From Anniella stebbinsi (lineage: Eukaryota > Chordata > Lepidosauria > Squamata > Anniellidae), in the NCBI GenBank assembly GCA_029215795.1, contig JARDYH010000001.1, positions 357,578,154 through 357,642,153 of the forward strand: a stretch of 64,000 bases of DNA, given 5' to 3'. Below, one piece after another: positions 1 to 31,500 of the stretch. Position 1 is the first letter of the stretch; each line of letters starts with the position of its first letter. A model generated the notes under the pieces. It was not told the DNA's origin. It made no database searches and saw nothing but the letters and a program-made list of their open reading frames with translations. The position numbers and the translations under genes were made by a program.

Positions 1-742
1 CCCCTTCCCATAGAATCAATTATATCTTGGTGTATTTTGTTTGAACTGACCCAAAAGGATAACTTCTGTCTTTAACAAAGTTTGAAACTCTTGAAAAAAC
101 ACCATCACAAAACTGTTCTTAATTTCTATGTATAAAAAAATATGTATGTATTCTCAATATTGGCTAATCATATGTCTAAAGCAGCATGGGAACAAAACCT
201 TGGAAAATAATTTGCAGATTGTGAATGCTTGCATATCTATTTAGGTATCTCATACATGATTGCAATTCAAAACAGAATTGTTAAAATATTCTTTACCGAT
301 AGCATCTTATACTAATGCAGTTGCTTTGCTCCTGCCATAAAGGGAGAAGCAAACACACCAGGAAGTCTTTATTTAAAGATAGTTTCCTTTTTCATCTGAA
401 CTGCGAAACTATGTTGAACAGCTTTGGAACAAGCCATGATATCAAACCAACTTCAAATCATGGTTTCATATTTTTTCTTGCTTTGAAGCTGTTTCCTCTT
501 TCATTCATTGACAGTTTTCTGTTTCATTTGCTTTGCATAAAGGGAGGAGTGAAGGGGCTGCTTATGCAGCCGAAGGGCTTGTTCATATCTCAGCTTATTA
601 ATGCAATCTATATATGGCCCTCCCTGGCCTAAACTTTAAAAGTTGCAAACCTGGTTAGAGTAGGCTTCTCAGTTATGGCACTGAACTAACTACCTATTTA
701 TTGCAAAGTAAGATGTCTGTTTTCTCTTTACTTGGCTCACAG
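1..742 (+). other. KLC1 intron sequence
   Basis: AT-rich intron DNA upstream of the first visible KLC1 exon. The only open frames are short and lack family resemblance. I see no repeat or RNA gene here. Confidence 0.6.
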
Positions 743-20053
<19,311 letters not shown>

Positions 20054-20915
20054 GGTTCTGGGACAGATGCTAGCTAAAAAAAATTCCCTTGTGAATTACG
20101 AAGCACTGAGGTTCACCGTTTTTGGGTTCCCCATCACTCCTTTTTCTAGAACCGTCTAGGTTAGAGACGTCGTTGAATGGACTGCTGTTCCTAGGCCTTC
20201 TGAAAATAAGTGGCATTTTAAAGAGTTAGAGACTAGCTTCTTTGGGAGACGTACAGAGATTGTTGCATCGCCGCTAGTTACATGGAATTACGTTACTTAT
20301 CCCCATAGTGCAGTGTCCAAAAGCAAGTGGGCAAGGGGATGTCCACAAAATAGAAAATGTACTGAAATCTAAAGGAGCGCAAAAGCATCTTTGGGCATGC
20401 GGTTTTAAAGGCTGTTACAAAGAGGATATGTTAGTAGCTATTTATAAAGTTGGTGGAATGAGATAGATCTACATTAAGTTTATTACTGTATAAAACCAGG
20501 ACTGTGTACAGTTAAAGGCTTACATCGTTGGCTATCAGAATTTGCACAAAGCTTGATGAGTGACTGGGCTCCACGGTTTTGATAACCTATAAAGCAAGAT
20601 GCTAATACACTAGAATGGAGCAGCTGATGCACCACTTCAGAGCGTAGCACTTGATGGCTGATCTCTTCTTGCCCTCTTGGGCCTACAACTCAATGGCAGC
20701 AGTGCAATTAACTTTGAACTGGGAGGGAGGAACTCAAGGAATAGCCTTAAAAGCCAACCAGCTTTTAAGTCTTTTCCCTTTTGTCAGTCACCCAGAGCGC
20801 TCCATCTTCTCTTCAGGCCGGAAATACTGTTACTATTGTCTCTTGAATTTCAACTTCTGCCTCTGTTCGGAGTGGGAACAGGAGACAAATAAAGTATGCT
20901 GGACTCTAGTTGCTG
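20054..20915 (+). other. KLC1: KLC1 3'UTR with probable polyadenylation site
   Basis: No coding frame of interest follows the stop. AATAAA at 20888-20893, in an A-rich context and followed by TG/T-rich sequence, is the best candidate polyadenylation signal. A second AATAAA at 21188-21193 could serve a longer transcript. The end is inferred. Confidence 0.55.
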
Positions 20916-21683
20916 CGTCAAAGTGAAAGCATGGTTATTGGCAGGCTGTTTGTTTCTTCGCCTTCCATTTGCTTAGTATACACTTGGGTGATGCACTGTC
21001 TATTCTCAGGGGACCAGGTGGGTGGAGGGTAAATATTTCAGCATTTGGGTTTACAGTCAACGTTCTAACAAAATGTATGTAATTTTCAACCCTGTCCATT
21101 TTACCAAGCTGCTATTTGCAAGCACGACGGAGAATGTGTATGTCAGGTTATAAAGTAGCAAACATCAACTCTTTGGTCTGTAGGAATAATAAAATAATTT
21201 TAATGTCCTCATATCTTATGGAGAGGAAAGTAAGCATTTTATTAAATTGGGCTGAAGTGCTTACCTGATTTTAAAGAGCAGGATACTTCAATTATATACA
21301 AGAGTGCACCTGAGAAGTTTTGTGTGTTGACATATACCAGTTGAATCCTGAAGTGACAACAGCGGTCTGGTAGTTCTCGGGGACCAGTGTTGTTAAATGG
21401 GTAGCGCTTTTGGCAGAGTACTGTGGGCCGTTTGTGAATTTGGGAGAATTGTACTTCCTTATTCGTAATGGAGATTCTTATGTTTTTAACCATCTTTTGT
21501 TAAACTCAGAAATTCTGCATGTACTCTAAACTGGCTTTGGAAAGTTGGTGGAATGAGAGAAGCAAACATTCCAAAGTGAGAGAATAAGATACACCCTAAG
21601 TTGCGAGTAATTTTGTTGCAAGTAAGCCTTGGGATGATCAAATATAACAAACATGGAGTATTCATTATCCCATACTTTCCCTT

Positions 21684-21852
21684 GATGATGAGTGTCATCA
21701 GATGAGTGTTTTATCGCACGCTCGATACTCCCCCCTTACGGACATTCGCGGGTCTTTTTGATGGCTGCTGTGTGCAGAAAAAGTGGTGCGATAAAACAGC
21801 CACTGAATGGGCCACGTGGTCATGGTGTCTCCCCCACCCTCGTCTGATGATG
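21684..21852. mobile_element. short TIR element, ~170 bp
   Basis: GATGAGTGTCATCAGATGAG at the left pairs with CTCGTCTGATGATGCTCATT at the right. The interior contains TTTATCGCACGCTCG and GTGCGATAAAAC, another inverted pair. Nonautonomous DNA transposon by structure. Confidence 0.55.
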
Positions 21853-22509
21853 CTCATTGTCTCCATTCAGCATTCCTGCCACAACACTTCCTGCCCATCT
21901 GTTCTTTCCTTTAGCTGAGACCTTTAGTCTTTTCATGGCAGTGGTAGAAATTTCATATATCTGAAATACCTTGTAGAGATATAAAGTAAACTCTGAAGAA
22001 AAATATGCTGTTATGACCTGGATGTGGCTTTGACATAGATTCTGATTAGAATTTCACACTATTTCCAGGTGCTAAAAGTTTTATTGACGACTAGTAAATA
22101 CGCAGTACTAAACATATTTTAGAAAGTAGGACTGTATAAACTCTTCAAAATAAAATTCTGTTAGGCTAACGGTGGGGTAGTCTGTTCTGTAATTGCAAAT
22201 GGGTATGTAATGGAGGAATGGAGAAAATCTTTCATCAGCCTTTCCACCTGCTTATCTCCTTATTCCTCACCAGTTAATTTGTTTTAAAAAATTAGAAGAG
22301 GAAGATGCAGTGACATAGTTTCAAGTGAAATACTTAAGGAGACTTGTCTGTGCTTGTTAACATAGTTGGGAATTATAATGTCCCACATCTTTGGATGCCA
22401 TGTTGCTTTCAAATGGAATAGTCACACTATCTTTTCAATTAGTGTAGGGTTACAGTTGATAAACTTGCCATACACCTTAAGAACTAAATAAGCTTGGAGT
22501 AGGGTCTTA

Positions 22510-22674
22510 GAGTGACCAGATACAAAAGAAGGCAGGTCTCCTGCAGCTTTAACTGTTGTAAAGAAGAGGGAATTTCACCAGGTGCTGCATGCATACAAAC
22601 GACATTTGAAATTCCCTTGTCTATACAACTGTTAAAGATACAGGAGCCCTGTCCTCCTTTTCATATGGTCACCC
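22510..22674. mobile_element. MITE-C copy flanked by TA
   Basis: Runs from GAGTGACCAGATACAAAAGA to TTTTCATATGGTCACCC with TA on both sides (22508-22509, 22675-22676). This fits TA-targeting transposases such as Tc1/mariner. The centre is shorter than in the copy at 31803-32112. Confidence 0.75.
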
Positions 22675-23429
22675 TAGCTTGGGGTGAATTGAAAATCTTT
22701 GTGGGGGAATCTCCATAGTGCCTTCTGTTTTGATCCCATAGATATGCCAAGCATAACAAAAAACACAGTGGTTTGTAGAAGGAAGTTCCATTCAGGTAGG
22801 TTGCCGTTTGAAAACATTCCTACCTTGTCTCAAGCATTCAAGACTGAGCAAATGGCTTATAATTTTTTTTACTTGAGGATGGCAAAAACTTCCTTTTGGG
22901 ATGATCTGTAGGGAACATGCTGTGGTGCTGTGCAACAGCTTTGCTTAATGTAGGCTGGCTAGCCTTGCAAATACATCTGCAAATGACTGGGGTGGAGAGC
23001 TTTTCTACTTTATCACCTAAAGGCAACTTACTCACCACAGGCTACTAGGTGAGTGGATATTTGCAAAGCCCAAGGTTGGCTCCTGCTGCTGTGTGGACAG
23101 CTTACTACAGGTCAGCTTGGTAAACCATCATATTAAGCTAATGATTTGACTTCATTATGGATAAATTGCACCCTATCTGCAGTGTAGTGTTCTAGTAAGA
23201 GCAGGCATTGGTTTTTCAGCATTCCAGATTACTTTAATCCATGATACATGTTCTAAAAGAAATAGGCTCCAGTTCAGCATTTTCATTTGTACAAGTGGCC
23301 ATAGTTGGAACATTAGTATGCTGTCTACCAAACACTCCATTCAATTCATTTGTCTTGGGTGCCATTTCAAGTTGTGCAGCTACGGTACATACATGGTGGT
23401 CTGTGATTGCGAATGGAGAAGGAACCAAG

Positions 23430-24250
23430 GAAATAAAGACACAGACACCAGAGCTTTGGGATAAAATAGGGCTTCTTTATTAATAAGGGAACTTCACCTT
23501 TCCTCAGGCAACTGGCCTGCCATTTATGGGTGAGCCACGCCGCTAAGCCAGGAATCAGGTCAAATCTTGCCCCTTTCTTAGGCTACACTCTGAAGTGTGA
23601 GGAGACCTCCCTGTGTCACCCCCACCCGGTGCCACACAACTCCAGGTAGATGAGTCAGGAAGATCCCCAAAGGCAAACCGTATCCTGGCACGAGGGCCGC
23701 ACAATCACCATAAAGGTGACAAGAGTGCTCACCACTCCCTATTCCATCTCCCAAAATTCCCGCACGACCCTGCCCCCAGACGAATTTACCTATTTACCCA
23801 CCCTCAACAAAGTTTTAATTCCAGTATGAAGGAGTAGGCGAAAAACCTGTACACAAAATGGCAGGTAAAATTCCTATTCAGCCCCCTCCCCCCAAAAGGG
23901 AGTGACTAGCTAATCCCATACTGGTTATAAGGGAGGGAGCGTGGGAGCCAAAAAGGCCAGAGATTCTGCCTTTATAGACACAGCCCACGTCTTACCGCAC
24001 ATGTGCCAGCCCATGTGCAGCGTCTATCCAGGTCCTTCCCATCCGCAAATCCAGGAAATGTGCTTCTTGCCCATCTGCACAAGGTTTCCCATTAGAGACC
24101 ATGGAACTTTGTCAGTTGCAAAAGCAGCCTTGGGTGACAACCTCCATTGTTCCACCTGGACTCCAAAACATGCCTGCTCTTCTCTCTCCGGTGGGCTTCT
24201 TCATTCGATAGACTTCGTTTATAATACGTTAAATCATGTCTCCTAGAAAT
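23430..24250 (-). mobile_element. possible LTR-like fragment (low confidence)
   Basis: A moderately GC-rich block starts just past GAACCAAGGAAATAAAGACA and contains CTTCTTTATTAATAAG near its left end, an AATAAA signal on the minus strand. It looks like a long terminal repeat lying backwards, but I could not define terminal TG/CA or a target duplication. Confidence 0.2.
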
Positions 24251-26417
24251 ATTGCTGAATTACCATTCCCAATGAGAATAATGGGAGAAATCCAGCTAGG
24301 TCCGTCCACTGACAGAACAGCATATCAGAAAAATGGATCCCCCCTCCCTCCCTTTCAAGCCCCTGTGCCACCCAGAGCCTGGAGAATTGGGGGATCCTGT
24401 GGAGCAGATTTGGGGTGCATGGAAGGCTACAGGGGGAAGGAAGGGAAAATTCTTTTGTTAGTGGAATTCCTGTCATGCAATGCTGGATTCTGCCCATTAC
24501 TATTAAGCTTAGCATATGTTTCTCCCAAGCAATTATGTGAAGGATCACAGTCAAAACAGCATAAACTTTAAGCCAAGTTGCAATGCTAATTTGTGCAGTA
24601 TAAGCATCTTCACTACTGCATTGTTAAAAGAGATCCGAATAACACTCTGCCTATCTGTGCACAAAATTGGAACTCCTTGGGAATGAAGTCCATGAAAACA
24701 CATGTTTTTTGATTGAAAATTAGATCCCTACAGGTGGTGATTATCCTAAAATATTGTATATAACCTCTGTGTGACTGTACATAACCTCTTAGACAATATT
24801 GTGAGAGCCCAACTCACAACATTAAATACTGTCATTTTTTTGCCGGCAACAATCTGCTGTCTTGTTCTAGGAAATTTCTAAAGCAAAACAACTCACATGG
24901 ATGAATAATTTGAAAAGGTTTTCCACAAGCATACATTTATAAGACTGATGTGGAGGCAGACTGATGTGATGCAAGTCCCTGTTATGTACAAACACTGAAG
25001 CCAATAGGGCTGAAAATGTGCCTAAGTTGTACTGAATTTTGGTTAATGTCTGCAAAACATACCAAAACATACTAATAGGGAAATGAGATGAATGCAAATT
25101 ATCAAGCTGGAGAAATTTGAGAGAGATATGGCGTTAAAACGAAGATCCCACTGACTTTGGGCCATGTAGAGTTATATTGTACATATGAGCTGAAAATACA
25201 ATGTGCAGTGCTTTACTGAAACTGTTTACAATGTTAAGTTGAAATGTATTTGTTAACCAGGCCACTTGTATTTCTTTTCTTCCTGAAAGCTGCTATGTTG
25301 TTATGCTCAAGTAATATGAAACGTACACTTGTAGTAAAGCAAGCACCTTGCCACATGATTATATGTATACTTTAGTAAAGCCTGTAAAAAAAATCCTTCC
25401 CATTTTCAGCACCAGTTAGGGCAGGGGGAGATATCTGATGGGTCAAAATACCCCCCACCCCCAGACCTGCTGAAGCTGCCCACCCTGGCTGTAAATACTG
25501 CCCTATGAGAATCTGGAACTTTAATTCATGTGATTTTGTACTGCAGAGTTAATACGAGTTCAGCAGCGGTTTATTTTCACAGAAGTGGAGTAGTTAATTC
25601 ACTTTATTTTTTGGATGCTCAAAGTAAATAAACATAGCTGCAAATCATTTGAAAGCACTGAGGCCACCCTAGTCAATGAAGATAGAATTATGTTTTTTTA
25701 AAAGGGAAGTATTTAATCGGATATGTTAGAATTACCTTTCGGATTTAAATTGGAAACGGGATAATTAGTTTAAATACATCAAGTACAAGATTTTACATGT
25801 TGATTTTAGTCAAGCTAAAGTTAATTGCTAAAAACAACAACCAAATTTTGAATTCCGTTCTTACAAGAAGTAAAAATTGGTTTTCAGTTTTGTAGATTTG
25901 CAATCAATAACAAAGTCATTGACTTTTGAAGGGAAAAAAGCCCCTCAAGTACTTATGAACTACAATTATTCTGTGTTCAAGTAGCCACTTTACTTCCCCA
26001 AATACATTTTTATTCATAAAGCCCCATTTGAATATAGGAACAAAAAATAAACCATGTGTTATGCTACTTTTTAACAGCAACCTTTTCCCAGAAGTGCATA
26101 ACATATTTCCATTATGGTTGTTTGTTTGTTTTTTTAATTATTTAAACCTGATGTGTGTGTTTTTTTTAATTATTTAAACCTGTTCCAGAGTTGTGGTCCG
26201 TTATGAAACTGCTTAACCTGTAAAGCTTGCTTGGTATTTTCAAATTGTAAAAATAAAATATTGAAACACACATAAACCTGTGTAATTGTGGCTTTATATA
26301 TGTGGGTAAGTTTCTGAGTGTATAAGTAAAATAATTCTGAGGTGATAGTTGTGTTTAAAAGCAAACTTAAGAAAACTAAGCCAGTGTAAAAGACAAGGCT
26401 CAGAGAGCAATCCTATG

Positions 26418-26606
26418 CCTAACCCTAACCCTCACGCTAACCCTAGGGGGCACTCCCCACACAACATGGTAATAAATAATCAACTGTGGTGTGGATGAGG
26501 ATCAGCGCTGAGTTGACTATGGCAGCATTCGGATGACACAATAGTCAAAACAACTGACGACTGTTTCCCCCACACCAGTTGTTTATTGTGTCGTCCAAAT
26601 TGAGCC
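26418..26606. mobile_element. MITE-D copy, left end truncated
   Basis: Shares almost every base with 53448-53630, from CTAACCCTAGGGGGCACTCC through TCAACTGTGGTGTGGATGAG to the end TTGTGTCGTCCAAATTGAGCC. The CCCTAACCCTAACCCT at its left edge belongs to this element and is not telomeric DNA. Confidence 0.8.
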
Positions 26607-26696
26607 AGTGTCTGGCCTCCTGCTCTGCATTGGCTACTTGTAAGCCTCCGAAAGTCCACATACCAAGTCCAATCAGGGACAGGTAACCCAGTCTTG

Positions 26697-26815
26697 CAGA
26701 CATCTTGGAATAAAATTCCCATAAGCTCCAGTCAGCATGGCCAATGGTCAGGGAATATGGGAATTCTAGTCCAAAGCATCTAGAGGGTCCCGAGTTGCCT
26801 ATCCCTGAATGAAAC
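26697..26815. repeat. foldback element MITE-E copy
   Basis: Left GGAATAAAATTCCCATAAGC and right TATGGGAATTCTAGTCCAAA surround CCAGTCAGCATGGCCAATGG, the same design as the copy at 29302-29422. Confidence 0.5.
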
Positions 26816-27379
26816 CCATAGTTGAGCAATCGGACAGAATTTCATTTTCACAGAGCCTAACTAGTGCCTTATAGCTTGCAAAAGTAATAGATATCCTTAC
26901 GCCGAAATGAGTACTGTGTGGATTTCAGCTTCTTGTAGGTGAGCTCTAAGTCAATACTGGAACAGTAGGAAAGGTTTCTGGATTCTCATGGAAGCACCTT
27001 ATTTATTTATTACATATTTATACTGCCTAACAGCCAAGGCTCTCTGGGCAGTTCACCATTAAAAAGTTATCAATTGAAGTTATCAATACAAAGGCCAGCT
27101 AAGGAAACCAGTTAGGTCTTGGCTTTTATACAGCCACCTGTGAAGATGATACCAATTTGAAATTAACAATGCATTTTGGGGGGAAATGGCATATTTGAGT
27201 GTGGTCCATGCAACACATGACTTATGGGCGATGTGACAATGAAGTTGGACTCGGTTGTAAAATAAACCCTGACAGCCACCAGAGGTAGTAGAAGAGCTTT
27301 CCTTCAGATGACTTGTATTCCTATTTTCCCACTAAACCATTCTTCAATGTAGCAAACCCCCCCCCCCCCAAATTCTTAA

Positions 27380-27437
27380 TTCCTGGGTTGTTAATTGAAA
27401 TTGGAAATTGCCATGGCAATTTATGGGTAAAACAACC
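27380..27437. repeat. small palindromic element (CCTGGGTTGTT...AACAACCCAGG)
   Basis: An 11-bp terminal inverted repeat surrounds TTGAAATTGGAAATTGCCAT. A C12 run lies just before it (about 27357-27369). Confidence 0.55.
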
Positions 27438-28241
27438 CAGGAATTGCTGCTGTGGTGTGTGAACAAGGTCAATGGGTTGGATCCAGATTTATACATTGCA
27501 CTGATGGAAGTGGCCTTCCTCAGCTCCTCTAGTCCTCTGAAAATGCTACAAAGAGACTCGGGAGAGATTGCTGAATGAGGTGAGTGGTGGTGTTAGGGGA
27601 GATCTCCCAAAATCACGCAGAGGGACCTTCTGCAAACAGCCCTTGTCACAGAAGACAGATCCAGGTGCCAACCTAAAATATTTAGTGCAGCGATAAGTAA
27701 CATTTAGCTGAGCTGTTGAACTGCATTTCTAGAGAGAGATGTCATGTCTGGCTTCAAAGAATGCTCAACTTTGTTTTTTCCCCCCTGTCAAAATGCTTGC
27801 TTATTACTGTTAACACATAAGCGAGTAAATGTACAACAAAGGGAATTCTTTATTTTACTGCATTGTCGAACCAAAGAGTACAAAAGGCATACCAGCTTCA
27901 GGCTGCTGTTCCACAGGGGCCCCCTTAACAAAATATTAATGAGTTAGCTCTCTGAAGGATTCTGATTACTGGCACAGCACTGGTATAACCTATTTGTTTG
28001 AAGCTTAAACAGCTCTGCAGTCACTTTAAGATTGCGCCGGTCTTCCACTATCCTTCGCTTTGTTCTGTTTTCATAGCCTGTGTTGGACTCCAACTTATTG
28101 TTTACTTTCCAACTTTTCTCCAAGGATGCAATCCGGATCTATTAATGTGACAGAAGGCTTCCCATTGATTCCACTAACAGCGGTGCGGTGGAGATGCAGT
28201 AGTTAAAAGGGAGGGTTGTCGGAGGCACAAGTCGTTTCAGG

Positions 28242-28247
28242 TTTATT
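28242..28247 (-). promoter_or_regulatory. XRCC3: XRCC3 polyadenylation signal AATAAA
   Basis: TTTATT on the plus strand, 71 nt downstream of the XRCC3 stop in the gene's sense, giving a short 3'UTR. Confidence 0.6.
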
Positions 28248-28317
28248 CTGTTTAATGAGGGCTCTCCTATATCTGTAAGAAGCAGAAGACTTGTTGCTTC
28301 ACAGGGCTTCTTCATAG

Positions 28318-28558
28318 TCATGTCGGAGTTTCCTCCTTTATGCCTTTCACACCTTCTAAGTTCACTGTGTAGTGGCAAAATGACTGGGGCAGGTGAGGAG
28401 CAAAAATAACCCTCAATGTCCGCAGGACACTTCCGCTGTGGTGTGATGCACCTCCGGCAGCTTGTTCTCGGCAGAATGTGCGACTTACCATTAGTCTCAT
28501 CAAGAGTTGATTGGACCACGTTATTCCAAGGGCTGGAGCGACACTTTTAGTTGTGCAG
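28318..28558 (-). CDS. XRCC3: XRCC3 coding exon 7 (C-terminus and stop)
   Basis: After TTTTGTTTCAG it reads [20 protein letters not shown], the diverged [20 protein letters not shown], then [20 protein letters not shown] and [11 protein letters not shown] with TGA at 28320-28318. Human has [20 protein letters not shown] and [20 protein letters not shown]. The frame agrees with the 2-nt carry-over from exon 6. Confidence 0.93.
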
Positions 28559-31500
28559 CTGAAACAAAAGCCTGAATTTACAAAACATTCTGCAAGATTT
28601 TAAGTCGTCGCATCAATCATCTAAAGTCGGGGTGGAAAGGGGCCAAGGCAAACTCCCATTTTTTTGAGGCTGGTTTTGTAAGTTTTTAAAATGGTATTTT
28701 TAAAACAGCAACGGGTCAATTTGCCATGTAACAAGCTGCCTTACTAACCTGCCCGGTCACTGAGGTCATGTTCCTGGTGGTTCCACATGGACCTATGGTC
28801 TGATTGGAGTCCAACCGGAGAAGAGCCTTCAGTGTGGTGGCCCCTTTCCTGTGGAACTCTCTGCCTATGGAGGTCAGATAGGCATCAACACTGTGCTACT
28901 TCCTGCACATCCTGAAAACATCTTTATTTCTTCCTTGATTGACGAGCCACAGTTTTCCCCCCTCCAAATTTCTGTTTCTTTTTAAAAATAGTAATGATTT
29001 TAACATGGTGTTTTATTCTTGAATCCTATTTTGTATCTTTTCTTGTTCACTGATCCAGCATCTGTCTAGATGTGGAACGATATATAAATGTAAATAAATA
29101 AAGTAACAAACCATCGATGTTGAACTTCTGCAAATATGTACATTGGTTTACATTGAATTGGTTTGTCAGCCTTAACCAAGGAGAGGCAGAACACACGCTT
29201 GCTTACAGAAAGGACGAGGTTCAATCTCTAGTAAAAAGATCAGGCAGCAGTTGATGGAAAAGGGCTAGTGCCACTCAGAATGGACCATATTGGTCTCAAT
29301 GGGCAATGTGTGACCATCCAGATGTTTTGTCCTAAAATTCCCATCAGCATAGCCAATACAGCCAACGGTGATGGGAGTTGTAGGTCAAAACATCTGGACA
29401 GCCACAATTTGCCCACCCTGATACAGTAATTAAACTAAGTTCTTTAAAGATTGGCACTGTAGCCCTTATTTATTTATTTATTTGTTTGTTTACAATATTT
29501 ATATACCACTCCTCATTCAGGAATTTCGGAGTGGTGGATGAATAGAATAAAAGAATAAAAACACAATTAAAGATACATTTTTAAAAGAAAAAAAGGGCAA
29601 TAAAACCGTGGCCGGTCATTAGGGGAAGGCATCCTGGAACGACATTTTCAGGAGGTGCTGAAAGGAATACAAAGTTGGCACCTACCTGACCTCCAGAGGC
29701 AGGGAATTCCATAGGATGGGGCCACCACACTGAAGGCAAGAGCCCTTGGTGGACTTAAATCGGACAGTAGGACCACCAGGAGCAAGACCACAGTGATAGG
29801 GCAGGTTGATAGGGGAGAAGGCACTCTCTGGTATCCTGGTCCCAAGTGCTTTAGGGCTTAGTACGCTAGTACAAGAACTTTAAACCTGGCCCAGTAGTGA
29901 ACAGGCAGCCAGTACAGCCCTCAGCAAAGGAGGTACATGCTGAAAAGGGTCAGTTGAGTTGCTGCCTTCTGCACTAGCTCCAGCTTCTGAAGCAGCTTTA
30001 AGGGCAGCCCCACATAGAGCACGTTGCAATAATCCAATCTTGAGGTTACTAAGGCCTGTACCGCCGTGGCCAAACTGTCCCTGTCCCCCCTAATTTGTAT
30101 TATCCACTGTTCGCATCAAGTTTACACAGAAGTCTAGAACAGTCCTTCAGGAGCAGATGTAACCATATCCACTGGACATTAGACACAGTCTTTTAAACCA
30201 GCATAATATTAAGGAAGTAGCACAACTCATTCTCATTCATTAATATTGCTCGGAGGGACCACAGCTCAGTGGTTAGAGCCCCTGCTTTGCTCGCAGAAGG
30301 TCCCAGGTTCAATACCCGGCTTCTCCAGGTAAAGCAAGGAAAGATTCCTGCCTGAAACCCTGGAGAGACGCCGCCAGTCAACATCAACAATACTGCACTA
30401 GAAGGAGCAGCTTTGAATAGTAAATAGGCAGCCAGTGCAGTTCCCTCAGCAGAGTCTGGCAGATATTTTTGTTTCCACAGGCCACACACTCTTCTGGTGG
30501 TGGCAAAAAAAATTTGACGCTTCGCAACTGAAATTCAGTGGCAGACAGAGAACATCAGAAGATCAGACTGAGGGCCCATCTAGTCCAGCACTTTGTTCAC
30601 ACAGTGGCCAACCAGCTGTCAGCCAGGGACCCACAATCAGGACACAGGTGCAACAGCACCCTCCCACCCATGTTCCCCAGCAACTGGTGTATTGCTATAG
30701 AGCAATAAATAGGTCAGATTTGACTTTTCCACAAGCTGAATTTGTTCTATTTTTTGTTTTATTGTGGTAAACTACTGTGGTTTTTTTTTGGGGGGGGCAC
30801 CATGAATTTCAGTGATGCGGTGTTGCCAGCCTTGATCTAGTAGCAGCACTCTACAACACTCTCTCTCAAAGTAGGACATCACTCTAGGTGAGTTTAAAAG
30901 ACACACACACACAATGGGCCTGTTAAGACAACATGCTAAAGCCATGGCTAGGCCGCCAAGCCTTTTGCAGCAATTGATTAGTGGGTGTTTAAACTGTGGT
31001 TATGTAGCAGCCATGGTTAGGAATGGTTCACACGACACGTTAAGTCACGGTTCACAAGACACACTAAGCCATAATTTTTAGCTCAAAACGCTTAACCACC
31101 GTGGCTTAATGTGCCATCTGAACAGGGTCACTCTGTGCGGATGAGAAGGGACTCTATCAATGGTCTGATCAGGATTCTTCCCCCCACCCCCCTTGATGCA
31201 TGCGTACATCAGTGTATATGTAGAATCCCTCCACATGTGGTTGGCTGGGGTGGGGCTACTGGATACATCAGGAGGGCATGGATCACCTGCACAGTCCCCT
31301 TCATGCACTTTTGAATGTGGGGGAGTGTCTGACTCCCCCAACCCCATTTTGTGTGTGTTGGCTTTCCTGTTGTACTCACCCAGGATTACTTTGAACAGCA
31401 CCCCCTCTCTCATCCATTGTGTCTGTTACCTGAGTTGCAAAAGAGCGGTCAAACATAAGTTCACCTTGTACATGTCTTGATCTTGTAAACCGCCTTGCGT

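Larger units (their letters stand above)
20916..28241. other. KLC1-XRCC3 intergenic region: contents
   Basis: Between the convergent 3' ends lie a short TIR element (21684-21852), MITE-C (22510-22674), a possible LTR-like block (23430-24250), MITE-D (26418-26606), MITE-E (26697-26815), a repeat tail (27000-27085) and a small palindromic element (27380-27437). No protein gene or RNA gene is supported. Confidence 0.5.
28559..31379 (-). other. XRCC3 intron 6: contents
   Basis: Contains L2-like LINE 3' ends in both orientations (28780-29101 plus, 29465-30110 minus), a MITE-E hairpin (29302-29422), a tRNA-SINE (30253-30405), a dispersed repeat (30548-30712) and MITE-B (30916-31129). No additional exon seen. 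Confidence 0.5.

Noticed and set aside
26421..26448. Interstitial telomeric repeat (CCCTAA)
   Set aside because: The motif is part of MITE-D, present again at 53453-53470 in the same context.
30253..30330. tRNA gene
   Set aside because: A- and B-box-like blocks are present but no cloverleaf forms; copies elsewhere show it is a SINE.
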